Assembly: GCA_029934195.1 (NCBI GenBank)
Contig: JAOZMQ010000028.1
Coordinates: 1-15,175, forward strand
Length of the DNA stretch: 15,175 nucleotides
DNA from: Candidatus Cloacimonadota bacterium
Lineage (GTDB): Bacteria > Cloacimonadota > Cloacimonadia > Cloacimonadales > JAOZMQ01
Direction: 5' to 3'
The notes beneath the pieces are model-generated. The model was given only the letters and a program-made list of their open reading frames with translations. It was not told the DNA's origin and did no database searches. The position numbers and the translations under genes are program-made. This document shows positions 1 to 6,427 of this stretch, one piece after another (the first letter of the stretch is position 1; every line of letters starts with the position of its first letter).

Positions 1-8
1 CCAATTAA

Positions 9-63
9 TCTTTCTTCATGAGCTTCTGTTCTTCATGGTTAAAAAATTCCTTTTCGTTCAGAT
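9..63 (+). repeat. Dispersed repeat R, copy 1
   Basis: About 55 bp that recurs almost unchanged at 6347-6403. Shared blocks include CTTCTGTTCTTCATGG, then an A-rich run, then CCTTTTCG and TCAGATA. A shorter inverted relative lies at 11655-11690. The TCTTCATG motif occurs twice inside it. It is not coding. In this copy and at 6347 the right end carries the CCTTTTCGTTCAGATACT motif that also bounds larger palindromic elements in this window. Confidence 0.75.
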
Positions 64-89
64 ACTAAGTAGTACTTGAACGAAAAGGA
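48..89. repeat. Perfect 13-bp inverted repeat
   Basis: TCCTTTTCGTTCA at 48-60 pairs exactly with TGAACGAAAAGGA at 77-89, around a 16-bp spacer. It joins repeat R (left) to the larger palindromic element (right), so two elements that end in the same motif meet head to head. With only a short non-coding margin on its left, I cannot say whether it also ends transcription of an upstream gene. Confidence 0.8.
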
Positions 90-280
90 TAAAAGCCACT
101 GATTGCACCGGATTTAAAAGAATAAATTCTTATTGAGATCTTATTCATAATGGATAAATTAGAAAAAAATTTAAACTTATCCAAATATTTGTAATTTCTC
201 GCAATTTCCGTCTATTATTTATTCTCTTAAATCCGCGTAACTCTGCATAATCCAAGACTTATCCTTTTTCTGAATTTCTT
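77..280 (+). repeat. MITE-like palindromic element, copy 1
   Basis: An inverted, diverged copy lies at 8626-8796. Shared landmarks in order are TGAACGAAAAG, GCCACTGATTGCACCGGAT, TTTAAAAGAATAAA, ATATTTGTAATTTCTCGC, CGTCTATTAT, TATTCTCTTAAATCCGCG and TTATCCTTTT. The element is itself an imperfect palindrome: GGATTTAAAAGAATAAAT on the left mirrors ATTTATTCTCTTAAATCC on the right. This copy has about 45 extra bases near 127-170 and lacks an AGCACGGATT block present in the other. There is no ORF inside. It is probably a non-autonomous dispersed repeat. Confidence 0.75.
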
Positions 281-522
281 TTTTTTTCCGCAAAATTGAA
301 AAGGGAAGAACGAAAGGCAATAAAATAATAATGAAGAATGAAAAATTTGACCACATTAAATTTTTACTAAAAAAGCTGTAACGGTGGGCTATTTATAAGA
401 TTAGCAAAAAAAAGAGAATTTTGAGGACAGGTCTTCTGAAATTGTAATTGAAAATCAAAAATGTTAATATTGACTGAAAATTATTCATAGAAATATTTGT
501 GAAAATCAAATGGAGATCTTAT
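281..522. other. Non-coding region upstream of the transferase gene
   Basis: This is AT-rich intergenic DNA with no convincing ORF. TTGACT near 470 could be a -35 box, but I see no good -10 at the right distance. I found no terminator, RNA gene or riboswitch that I could support. Confidence 0.4.
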
Positions 523-1344
523 ATGAAATGGCGAATTATTATACATAAAAAAAAATCTGCTGCAGAAAATATGGCAATTGATGAAGCAATTATGAATGGA
601 ATATCTCATAAAACTAGTATTCCTACTATTCGTTTCTATGATTGGACTTTTCCAACAGCATCGTGTGGATATAATCAAATAGCGGAAGAAGAAGTTGATT
701 TCAACATCTTAAAAGAAAAAGGTTATGAATTTGTAAGACGACCAACCGGTGGAAGACTTGTTTTACACAAAAATGAAATTACTTACTCTGTTATCTCACC
801 ACTAAATGAAAGATTGGAAGGAAATGTACTTGATACTTATTCTGAAATAAGTAAAGCTCTTGCAAATGGCTTAAAAAGAATGGGAGTTCCAGTGGAATTT
901 GAAAAAGGAACTCTCAATCCAATGGAACAAAGACAAGCAAATAATCCTTGTTTTACAAGTAGTTCACGTTACGAATTAAACTGTTTAAAGAAAAAAATTG
1001 TAGGTTCTGCACAGGTTAGAAGCAAAAATGTTTTATTACAGCATGGATCAATTCTACTAAACGACAATCAAAGTGAAATTGCTTTTCTTTTGCCAAATAT
1101 TGAAGAAAATAGAAGAATTAAACTTGCAAAATTCTTAGAAAGGAAAACTATTTCTATTAATAAAGTAACAAAGAAAAATTATTCCTACGAGCAAGCTGTA
1201 AAATTTTTAGTTTCCGGTTTTATTGAATCTTGGAAAAATGATACTTTTGCTATTGGAGAATTCCTAACGCAAAATGAAAAAAATGAAGTTAAAAAACTTG
1301 TTACCGAGAAATATTCAACACAAAAATGGAATTTGAAAAAATAA
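523..1344 (+). CDS. Octanoyl/lipoyl-protein transferase, LipM/LplA family
   Basis: A 273-residue enzyme of the biotin/lipoate ligase-like fold, predicted to attach or transfer octanoyl or lipoyl groups to carrier domains such as GcvH or 2-oxoacid dehydrogenase E2 in the cytoplasm. Visible motifs are RRPTGGRLVLH (72-82), the substrate-binding RRxxGG loop; NNPCF with Cys143; and KIVGSAQ (158-164) followed by LLQHGSILL. The Cys in PCF and the Lys before VGSAQ match the catalytic Cys/Lys arrangement of LipM (octanoyl-ACP:GcvH transferase) or LipL, which favours a transferase over an ATP-using LplA, though assignment within the family is uncertain. The ATG at 523 was chosen because GGAG (512-515) sits at proper spacing. 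An in-frame GTG at 499 lacks such a site. No lipoylated-complex gene is adjacent, and a strong terminator follows, so it looks monocistronic. Confidence 0.85.
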   Translation: MKWRIIIHKKKSAAENMAIDEAIMNGISHKTSIPTIRFYDWTFPTASCGYNQIAEEEVDFNILKEKGYEFVRRPTGGRLVLHKNEITYSVISPLNERLEGNVLDTYSEISKALANGLKRMGVPVEFEKGTLNPMEQRQANNPCFTSSSRYELNCLKKKIVGSAQVRSKNVLLQHGSILLNDNQSEIAFLLPNIEENRRIKLAKFLERKTISINKVTKKNYSYEQAVKFLVSGFIESWKNDTFAIGEFLTQNEKNEVKKLVTEKYSTQKWNLKK

Positions 1345-1408
1345 CCTTATTTTCTCTGTATCCATAAATGATTCTCATTAATGAAACTCTTTGTAAATCA
1401 ATAACTTC

Positions 1409-1457
1409 TATAAATAAAGAGAATATACCATTAGTCTCTTATTTATAATTTTTTTTT
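1409..1457 (+). terminator. Rho-independent terminator after the transferase gene
   Basis: TATAAATAAAGAGA (1409-1422) pairs with TCTCTTATTTATA (1435-1447), with one bulged A and a 12-base loop. A run of nine T follows at 1449-1457. The stem is AT-rich, as expected in this genome. It lies 65 bp beyond the stop codon. Confidence 0.75.
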
Positions 1458-1638
1458 GTATTTTTTGTTTATGAAATTCATTTTTTCATGGTAAATCTTT
1501 TTTGTTTCTTTTGGGATTTTATTTCTTTGTTCCTCAGTAATTTTAAGCATTTGAATATTTTTGTTTACAAAAATTATCACTTTCATATTTATGAAAAAGA
1601 TTATTGATTCCACTATAAAAAGTGTAGAATTTTAGAGA

Positions 1639-1707
1639 TAAAATAAATGAGACTAACCCAATAAAAGGAAAAATTAATCTCAATTCTTTATTTTAGAAGG
1701 TTTTTTT
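1639..1707 (+). other. Leader hairpin with T-tract upstream of the adenylate kinase gene
   Basis: TAAAATAAA-TGAGA (1639-1652) mirrors TCTCA-ATTC-TTTATTTTA (1678-1695), with a four-base asymmetric interior loop. GAAGG and seven T (1701-1707) follow. It could be a second terminator or an attenuator in the adk leader. The rest of 1345-1829 is AT-rich, with only a small 7-bp hairpin at 1727-1748 (TCTGCTT/AAGCAGA) and no credible ORF. Confidence 0.35.
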
Positions 1708-1829
1708 CGTGTCTTTTAACTTGGTCTCTGCTTAGTTATGCAAGCAGACAGGTAGCTAAATATCTTTTTATAGTGAGCTTATTTTAATTTTTTAAAGATA
1801 CCCAAAATTCTAAATCAAGGAAATTTAAT

Positions 1830-2999
1830 ATGCTTAATATTGCACTTTTTGGTCCTGCTGGTGCAGGTAAAGGAACTCAGTCAAAATTATTAATGGAAAA
1901 ATATGACCTTGTTTATATTGCAACTGGTGATATTTTGCGACGTGAAATCAAAAAAAAATCAGCGATTGGAAAAAAAATTAAAGCTGTTGTTGATAAAGGC
2001 GGATTGGTTTCTGATGAAATAATCGTACAGATTATTAAACAAGAAATAAAAAAAAACCCCGGTGTACATGGCTTTCTATTTGATGGTTTTCCAAGAACTT
2101 ATGTACAAGCGTATATTTTTGATGGACTTTTACAATTAATGCATACTTCTCTTTCTTGTATGTTGAGTTTGGAAGTTCCAAATAAGATTCTAAAAGAAAG
2201 ACTGATGAAACGTGCACAAATAAGTCATCGAAATGATGATACAGAACAAGTTATTGATTTTAGATTACAAGAGTATGAACGGAAAACAATTCCCGTTGCA
2301 GATTATTATAAAGAAAAAAAAATTTATTATCCAATAGATGGTTTAGGAACAGTTGATGAGGTTTTTAAGCGCGTATCTCATCATGTAGATTTAACTTTAA
2401 AGAATGCTTTACTCAATATCATTCTATATGGATATCCGGGAGCCGGTAAAGGAACTCAAGCCAAATTGATAGCTGAAAAATTCGGGCTTGTTTATATTTC
2501 AATCGGGAAAATTCTTAGAGAAGAAATGAGAAATGATTCCGAAATGGGAAAGGAAGCTAATACTTATATTAAGCATGGTTTATTTGTTCCTGATGAAATT
2601 GTAATTAAATTAATTGAATCAAAATTTAGAATGAATCCAAATGCAAAAGGTTATGTTTTTAAAGGTTTTCCAAGAACAATGATTCAAACCTATATTCTTG
2701 AAGGATTATTGCTGAGACTTAAAACTTCTGTTTCCTGTATTATCAATCTTGATGTTTCACCTTTAGAATCAATACGAAGACTTACTTTGAGGGGAAAGAC
2801 AAAAAACAGTAGAGATTATGATCTTGATATTGAAGCAATAATTAAACGTTTGGAAGAATACGAAGAGAAAACAATTCCAGTAAGAAAATTCTATAAAAAT
2901 AAAAGTAAAGTTGTTTCTATCAATGGAATAGGATCAGAGGATGAAATCTTTCAGCGAATTGTTTCTTCTATCAAAAAAGCTCATAAAATTATCAAATAA
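1830..2999 (+). CDS. adk: Tandem-fused double adenylate kinase
   Basis: 389 residues, twice the usual length, made of two complete adenylate kinase domains in one frame (about 1-188 and 193-385). Adenylate kinase interconverts ATP + AMP and 2 ADP in the cytoplasm. The N-half has P-loop GPAGAGKGTQ (8-17), ATGDILR (31-37), FDGFPRT (84-90) and LID/core HRNDD with RLQEYERKT. Both halves have the short LID without zinc cysteines. The C-half keeps P-loop GYPGAGKGTQ (201-210), FPRT and Gln286, but TGD has become IGK (225-227) and DGFPRT has become KGFPRT (Lys278), so Asp34 and Asp85 of the N-half have Lys counterparts. In E. coli Adk the second Asp (Asp84) takes part in Mg2+ handling. Inference: the N-half is active and the C-half is impaired, regulatory or of altered specificity. 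The start ATG has an AAGGA site upstream. The deacetylase gene follows 2 bp after the stop. Confidence 0.9.
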   Translation: MLNIALFGPAGAGKGTQSKLLMEKYDLVYIATGDILRREIKKKSAIGKKIKAVVDKGGLVSDEIIVQIIKQEIKKNPGVHGFLFDGFPRTYVQAYIFDGLLQLMHTSLSCMLSLEVPNKILKERLMKRAQISHRNDDTEQVIDFRLQEYERKTIPVADYYKEKKIYYPIDGLGTVDEVFKRVSHHVDLTLKNALLNIILYGYPGAGKGTQAKLIAEKFGLVYISIGKILREEMRNDSEMGKEANTYIKHGLFVPDEIVIKLIESKFRMNPNAKGYVFKGFPRTMIQTYILEGLLLRLKTSVSCIINLDVSPLESIRRLTLRGKTKNSRDYDLDIEAIIKRLEEYEEKTIPVRKFYKNKSKVVSINGIGSEDEIFQRIVSSIKKAHKIIK

Positions 3000-3001
3000 A
3001 A

Positions 3002-3685
3002 ATGTTTGAAGGAGTTCTTTTTGTTGTTATTGCCATTTTTTATCTTGTATGGAAACAAACAGGAAGCGTTTATTTTATTGTCCCCATAATTATTCATAAA
3101 GTAACGCACAAAAAACGAATAGCACTAACTTTTGATGATGGTCCGCACCCCAAGTTTACTAAGCAAATTATTGATATTTTACAAGAATATTCAATAAAGG
3201 CAACTTTTTTTGTAACTGGTGAAAATGCAGAAAAAGAACCAAATCTTATAAAAGAGATAATCGCAAATGGAAATGAAATTGGAAATCATTCTTATTCGCA
3301 CAAATCACTTTTCTTAAAATTCTATAAAGAGATCGAAACAGAAATAAAAAAAACTGATAGTATTCTTAGAAATCTTGGAGTAAAAGGGGCGATACATTAT
3401 CGGCCTCCATTTGGTCGTTTTTTTTTAACGACTTTAATAGTGCTATCCAAAATGCACAAAAAACTGATTTTATGGAATTTAGGTCCCAAGGATTTTAAGG
3501 CAAAATCTTCTGAGGAAATTTATCTAAAAATTCTTAAAAATGTCTTTCCAGGTTCAATTATTCTTTTGCATGATGGAAATGGTGATAGAACCAAAACAAT
3601 CATTGCTTTGCAAAAAATTATACCTGAACTTTTATCACAAGGTTATATTTTTGAGACTATTAGTGAGTTTATTGAAGAACTCTAA
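3002..3685 (+). CDS. Membrane-anchored polysaccharide deacetylase (NodB/CE4)
   Basis: 227 residues. The N-terminus (3-16) is a hydrophobic segment that probably anchors the protein in the inner membrane, followed directly by the CE4 fold. All five CE4 motifs are visible: TFDDGPH (43-49, Asp45 catalytic base and Asp46 metal ligand); HSYSH (96-100, both metal-binding His); RPPFG (134-138); LWN with Trp158; and ILLHDG with His190. The family removes acetyl groups from GlcNAc or MurNAc in peptidoglycan, chitin or exopolysaccharide; the substrate here is not evident. It starts 2 bp after the adk stop and has no clear ribosome binding site of its own, so translation is probably coupled to adk. A terminator follows. 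The start could move slightly, but the hydrophobic segment argues for this ATG. Confidence 0.92.
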   Translation: MFEGVLFVVIAIFYLVWKQTGSVYFIVPIIIHKVTHKKRIALTFDDGPHPKFTKQIIDILQEYSIKATFFVTGENAEKEPNLIKEIIANGNEIGNHSYSHKSLFLKFYKEIETEIKKTDSILRNLGVKGAIHYRPPFGRFFLTTLIVLSKMHKKLILWNLGPKDFKAKSSEEIYLKILKNVFPGSIILLHDGNGDRTKTIIALQKIIPELLSQGYIFETISEFIEEL

Positions 3686-3694
3686 AATAAAATT

Positions 3695-3722
3695 TTGGGG
3701 ACATCATTTCCCCAAGCTTTTC
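3695..3722 (+). terminator. Rho-independent terminator after the deacetylase gene
   Basis: TTGGGGA (3695-3701) pairs perfectly with TCCCCAA (3709-3715) around a 7-base loop, then GCTTTTC. It lies 9 bp beyond the stop. The T-tract is short, but the GC-rich stem stands out in this AT-rich DNA. It would end the adk-deacetylase transcript. Confidence 0.7.
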
Positions 3723-3782
3723 ATAGTTTAATATCTTTTTATAATGTCTTATAAGGTTAAAAAATAAAAAAAATCTAATACA

Positions 3783-3818
3783 AGTCGCTGTTGCAAAAGT
3801 TATTTTATTGCTGCGACT
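3783..3818. repeat. Short palindrome just before the ackA ribosome binding site
   Basis: AGTCGC (3783-3788) pairs with GCGACT (3813-3818), and GCAA pairs with TTGC inside it. The ends, AGTCGCTGTTGCAAAA and TTGCTGCGACT, resemble the ends of the longer element at 5142-5322. Both stop 3 to 5 bases before a GGAG ribosome binding site. It may be a short member of the same repeat family or a leader hairpin affecting ackA translation. Confidence 0.55.
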
Positions 3819-3830
3819 AATGGAGAAAAA

Positions 3831-5087
3831 ATGCAAAATACTAGGAAAAACGAAAAAATTCTCGTTATTAATTGTGGAAGTTCCTCTCTCAAGTATGAAG
3901 TATATGCAATGCCACAAAGAAAAAGTCTCGGTAAAGGATTGGTGGAAAGAATTGGTTCTGAAAATGGGCATATCATTCAAAAAAACTCTGTAGGAAAATT
4001 AGAAAAAACTGCTTCTATTCCAGACCACTCTACTGCTATGAGATTTGTAACAGAAGCTCTTACTGATGATACTTATGGGCTTATCCATAATATGAATGAA
4101 ATTTCTGGTGTTGGACATCGTGTCGTTCATGGTGGAGAAGAATATTCTTCTTCTGTAATTATAGACAATGCAGTAATAAAAGCGATAAAAAATAACTCTG
4201 AACTTGCTCCGCTTCATAATCCTCCAAACTTAGATGGTATTCGTGCTACTATGGAATTTTTACCTGAGGTGAAACAAATTGCTGTCTTTGATACTGCTTT
4301 TCATCAGACACTTCAACCAGCTGCTTACTTGTACGGAATCCCAAGAGAATTGTATCGAAAGTATAAAATAAGAAGATATGGGTTTCATGGAACAAGCCAT
4401 CGTTATGTGGCAGCAAAAGCGATGACTATGCTTAAGCGATCTCCAGAAAATACAAATGTAATATCTTGCCATCTTGGAAATGGAGCATCAGTTACCGCAA
4501 TTGAAAATGGTAAATCAATTGATACTTCTATGGGATTTACACCATTAGAGGGTTTAATGATGGGTACAAGAAGTGGAGATATTGATCCTTCAATAATTTT
4601 CTATCTTTTGGATCGAGGTTATTCTACAGCGGAATTGAATACAATGCTTAACAAAAAAAGTGGATTATTGGGGTTATCTGAAATATCAAACGATCTCCGT
4701 GATGTTGAAAAAGCTGCTTTGAATGGTAATATTAATGCCAAAGAAACACTTGATGTTTATGCTTATAAAATTAGAAAATATATCGGTGCTTATGCTGCTA
4801 ATCTTGTGAAAGTTGATGCACTTATTTTTACTGGTGGTATTGGAGAAAACAGCGTTACTATGCGACATAAAATTTGTGAATATCTTGAAAATATTGGAAT
4901 AGTTATGGATTATGATAAAAATCGAGAAATTGGTTCAAATCCGGGAATAGTTTCCAAAAATTATTCTAGAACTGCAATTTGTGTGATTCCTACTAACGAA
5001 GAATTACAGATTGCAGTGGACACTTATCAATTAATCTACGGAGTAAATTTTGTTGATAGAAGAAAAACAGTAGAAGTAATTTTATAA
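3831..5087 (+). CDS. ackA: Acetate kinase
   Basis: 418 residues, slightly longer than the usual ~400. It converts acetyl phosphate + ADP to acetate + ATP, the last step of acetate fermentation, and can also run toward acetyl phosphate. Signature motifs are all present: NCGSSSLKY (14-22, Asn14), GHRVVHGG (95-102, Arg97), LHNPPN (His129), FDTAFH (Asp154), YGFHGTSHRY (183-192), GTRSGDIDPS (Arg247), FTGGIGENS (333-341) and PTNEELQIA (Glu390). These match the catalytic Arg, His, Asp and Glu known from Methanosarcina AckA. GGAG at 3822-3825 supports the ATG. No phosphotransacetylase gene is next to it, unlike many ackA-pta pairs. The gene stands alone between a terminator upstream and a weak hairpin downstream. 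Confidence 0.97.
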   Translation: MQNTRKNEKILVINCGSSSLKYEVYAMPQRKSLGKGLVERIGSENGHIIQKNSVGKLEKTASIPDHSTAMRFVTEALTDDTYGLIHNMNEISGVGHRVVHGGEEYSSSVIIDNAVIKAIKNNSELAPLHNPPNLDGIRATMEFLPEVKQIAVFDTAFHQTLQPAAYLYGIPRELYRKYKIRRYGFHGTSHRYVAAKAMTMLKRSPENTNVISCHLGNGASVTAIENGKSIDTSMGFTPLEGLMMGTRSGDIDPSIIFYLLDRGYSTAELNTMLNKKSGLLGLSEISNDLRDVEKAALNGNINAKETLDVYAYKIRKYIGAYAANLVKVDALIFTGGIGENSVTMRHKICEYLENIGIVMDYDKNREIGSNPGIVSKNYSRTAICVIPTNEELQIAVDTYQLIYGVNFVDRRKTVEVIL

Positions 5088-5107
5088 GAAATTTAAAAAA
5101 TTTCTTT
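5086..5107 (+). terminator. Weak AT-only hairpin after ackA
   Basis: AAGAAATTT (5086-5094) pairs perfectly with AAATTTCTT (5098-5106). It begins in the stop codon and is not followed by a real T-tract. It is a possible inefficient terminator or RNA-end stabiliser. Confidence 0.35.
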
Positions 5108-5141
5108 ACAGAAGGAGATGATAAACTTTATATTACACCTT

Positions 5142-5322
5142 AGTTGTTGTTGCAAAATAAACTTTACAAATCCGCAAAGAATTATATATTTGTTTAAGGC
5201 ATCAAAATTGCAAGTATGCTGGTTGCTGAACTTATCGAAATATTGATGTTTAAGATTTTAGTAACACAGAAAAAATTCATAATTTAAAGTCGGTTTATAA
5301 AAGTAATTTTGCTACAGCAACT
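5142..5322. repeat. Inverted-repeat-bounded element upstream of the cNMP-binding gene
   Basis: AGTTGTTGTTGCAAAAT (5142-5158) is a near-perfect inverse of ATTTTGCTACAGCAACT (5306-5322). The 181-bp unit is non-coding and ends 4 bases before the GGAGG of the next gene. The ends match the 36-bp palindrome before ackA, which suggests a long form and an internally deleted form of one family. A small 42-codon ORF inside is not credible. Any promoter of the next gene must lie in or to the left of this element. Confidence 0.55.
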
Positions 5323-5336
5323 TATTGGAGGAAATG

Positions 5337-6167
5337 ATGAAAAAAGAGAAAATGGTAGAATATTTAAAATGCAATAAGCTATTTGCAAATGTTTCCTTAG
5401 AAGATTTTCAAAGTATTGATTTTTCAGAATTTAAAGTTCAGGAATTTAAAAAAGATGAAGTTATTATTATCCAAAATAGCGTCGCAACTCACTTTTATTT
5501 AATCCTTGAAGGTGAGGTAAATATAATTAAAAAAAACTTACAAGGGGAAGAATTTTTCATCTTTTCTCGCAAAAAAACAGATTTTATTGGAGATTCTGTT
5601 TTAGTATCAAATTCAAAAAGAAATGCAAGTGTTAAAGCAAAGACAAATGTTATTTTAGCAAGCATAAAGAAAGAAGATTTACTTTTATTAATAGATAATA
5701 TTCCAATAGTTAAGGATAATTTACTTCAAAGAATTTCTGAAAGATATAGCGAATCAGATAGAAAAACTGTTAATGAAATTGAATACAGGATGATGCTGGA
5801 AAAATTGAATAAAGAAATTGTTGAGAATCAAGATTCGTTAATTTCTGTTAATACTAAACTTCAAAAAACACTTCTTAAGCTTAGGGGAAACCAGAAAACT
5901 ATAATTGAGCTTGAAAGAAAAAATTCAGTTTTAGCGACAGCTGTAACAGTTAATCATAAAATTAACCAGCATTTGATGATTATTGATGGAAATATTGAAT
6001 TAATCGAAATGCTTATTGATTCTAAAGGTAAAAGCCAATTTAGCAAAAAATTCAAAAGAATAAAAGATGCAGTTAATGAGATTGCAAATATTTTGAAACA
6101 AATGGAAAATATTGAAGAAGTTAAGTTTAGTAAATATGCTGTGGAAACAGATATGATTGATCTTTAG
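5337..6167 (+). CDS. Cyclic-nucleotide-binding, coiled-coil, DHp-like signalling protein
   Basis: 276 residues, with no membrane segment or DNA-binding domain. Residues ~10-130 form a CAP/CRP-type cNMP-binding beta-roll: LILEGEVNII (55-64), then IGDSVLV and RNASV (95-99), equivalent to the phosphate-binding cassette with Asp for the usual Glu. Residues ~150-200 are a charged coiled coil. Residues ~200-262 resemble a histidine-kinase dimerisation helix pair: VNHKINQHLMIIDGNIELI matches an H-box of the HEINNPL type, with His207 as possible phosphoacceptor, and a second helix follows. The protein ends there, so no ATP-binding catalytic domain is present. It may pass phosphate or dimerise with a partner kinase under control of a cyclic nucleotide. 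GGAGG (5327-5331) favours this ATG at 5-base spacing over the ATG at 5334 or a TTG at 5325. The stop overlaps an inverted repeat. Confidence 0.82.
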   Translation: MKKEKMVEYLKCNKLFANVSLEDFQSIDFSEFKVQEFKKDEVIIIQNSVATHFYLILEGEVNIIKKNLQGEEFFIFSRKKTDFIGDSVLVSNSKRNASVKAKTNVILASIKKEDLLLLIDNIPIVKDNLLQRISERYSESDRKTVNEIEYRMMLEKLNKEIVENQDSLISVNTKLQKTLLKLRGNQKTIIELERKNSVLATAVTVNHKINQHLMIIDGNIELIEMLIDSKGKSQFSKKFKRIKDAVNEIANILKQMENIEEVKFSKYAVETDMIDL

Positions 6168-6323
6168 TATCTGAACGAAAAGATTTTAACCTGAAGCAAT
6201 GAGAAACTTATATTAATGATAATTAAAAACTCCCTGTCTTTTGCAACAAACGTACTCATTTGCGTGAAGCGAGAACAGTGAGACCCTATTATTAAATACT
6301 TTAATTGTTTTTTTTAAATCCCG

Positions 6324-6348
6324 GAGTCCCTACTATCGTGAGGGGCTC
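6324..6348 (+). terminator. GC-rich hairpin between convergent genes
   Basis: GAGTCCCT (6324-6331) pairs with AGGGGCTC (6341-6348) through one G-T pair, and TTTCTTT follows. It may terminate the cNMP-gene transcript. The GTCCCTAC...GTGAGG core resembles the B hairpins at 14341-14387 and 14906-14943, so it may be a relic of that repeat family. Confidence 0.45.
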
Positions 6349-6403
6349 TTTCTTTATGAACTTCTGTTCTTCATGGATAAAAAATCCTTTTCGATCAGAT
6401 AGT
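6347..6403 (+). repeat. Dispersed repeat R, copy 2
   Basis: Matches 9-63 with few differences: CTTCTGTTCTTCATGG is shared, followed by an A-run, CCTTTTCG and TCAGATA. Its right end doubles as the right terminal repeat of the surrounding element. Confidence 0.75.
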
Positions 6404-6427
6404 ATATAATCAAGGTCAAGACAACAA

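Larger units (their letters stand above)
6166..6403. repeat. Composite MITE-like element with terminal inverted repeats
   Basis: AGTATCTGAACGAAAAGATT at the left end (from 6166) mirrors AATCCTTTTCGATCAGATAGT at the right end, with one or two differences. Between them lie a piece related to the hairpin at 8561-8577 (6247-6263), a GC-rich hairpin (6324-6348) and repeat R copy 2 (6347-6403). There is no transposase or other ORF. The left end starts inside the stop codon of the cNMP gene. The interval is the only DNA between two convergent genes. Confidence 0.6.

Noticed and set aside
499..522. GTG start giving a longer transferase
   Set aside because: There is no SD before the GTG, while GGAG lies at the right distance before the ATG at 523 and the family alignment starts at MKWRII.
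1723..1752. Riboswitch in the adk leader
   Set aside because: Only a 7-bp hairpin is visible. No conserved aptamer core of a known class could be identified.
5118..5246. 42-codon ORF with GAAGGAG directly before its ATG
   Set aside because: There is zero spacing between the SD and the start. It lies across the inverted-repeat element and its composition is not protein-like.
5325..5336. TTG or first ATG as the start of the cNMP protein
   Set aside because: The TTG lies on the GGAGG site itself, and the ATG at 5334 is only 2 bases from it. The ATG at 5337 has normal spacing.
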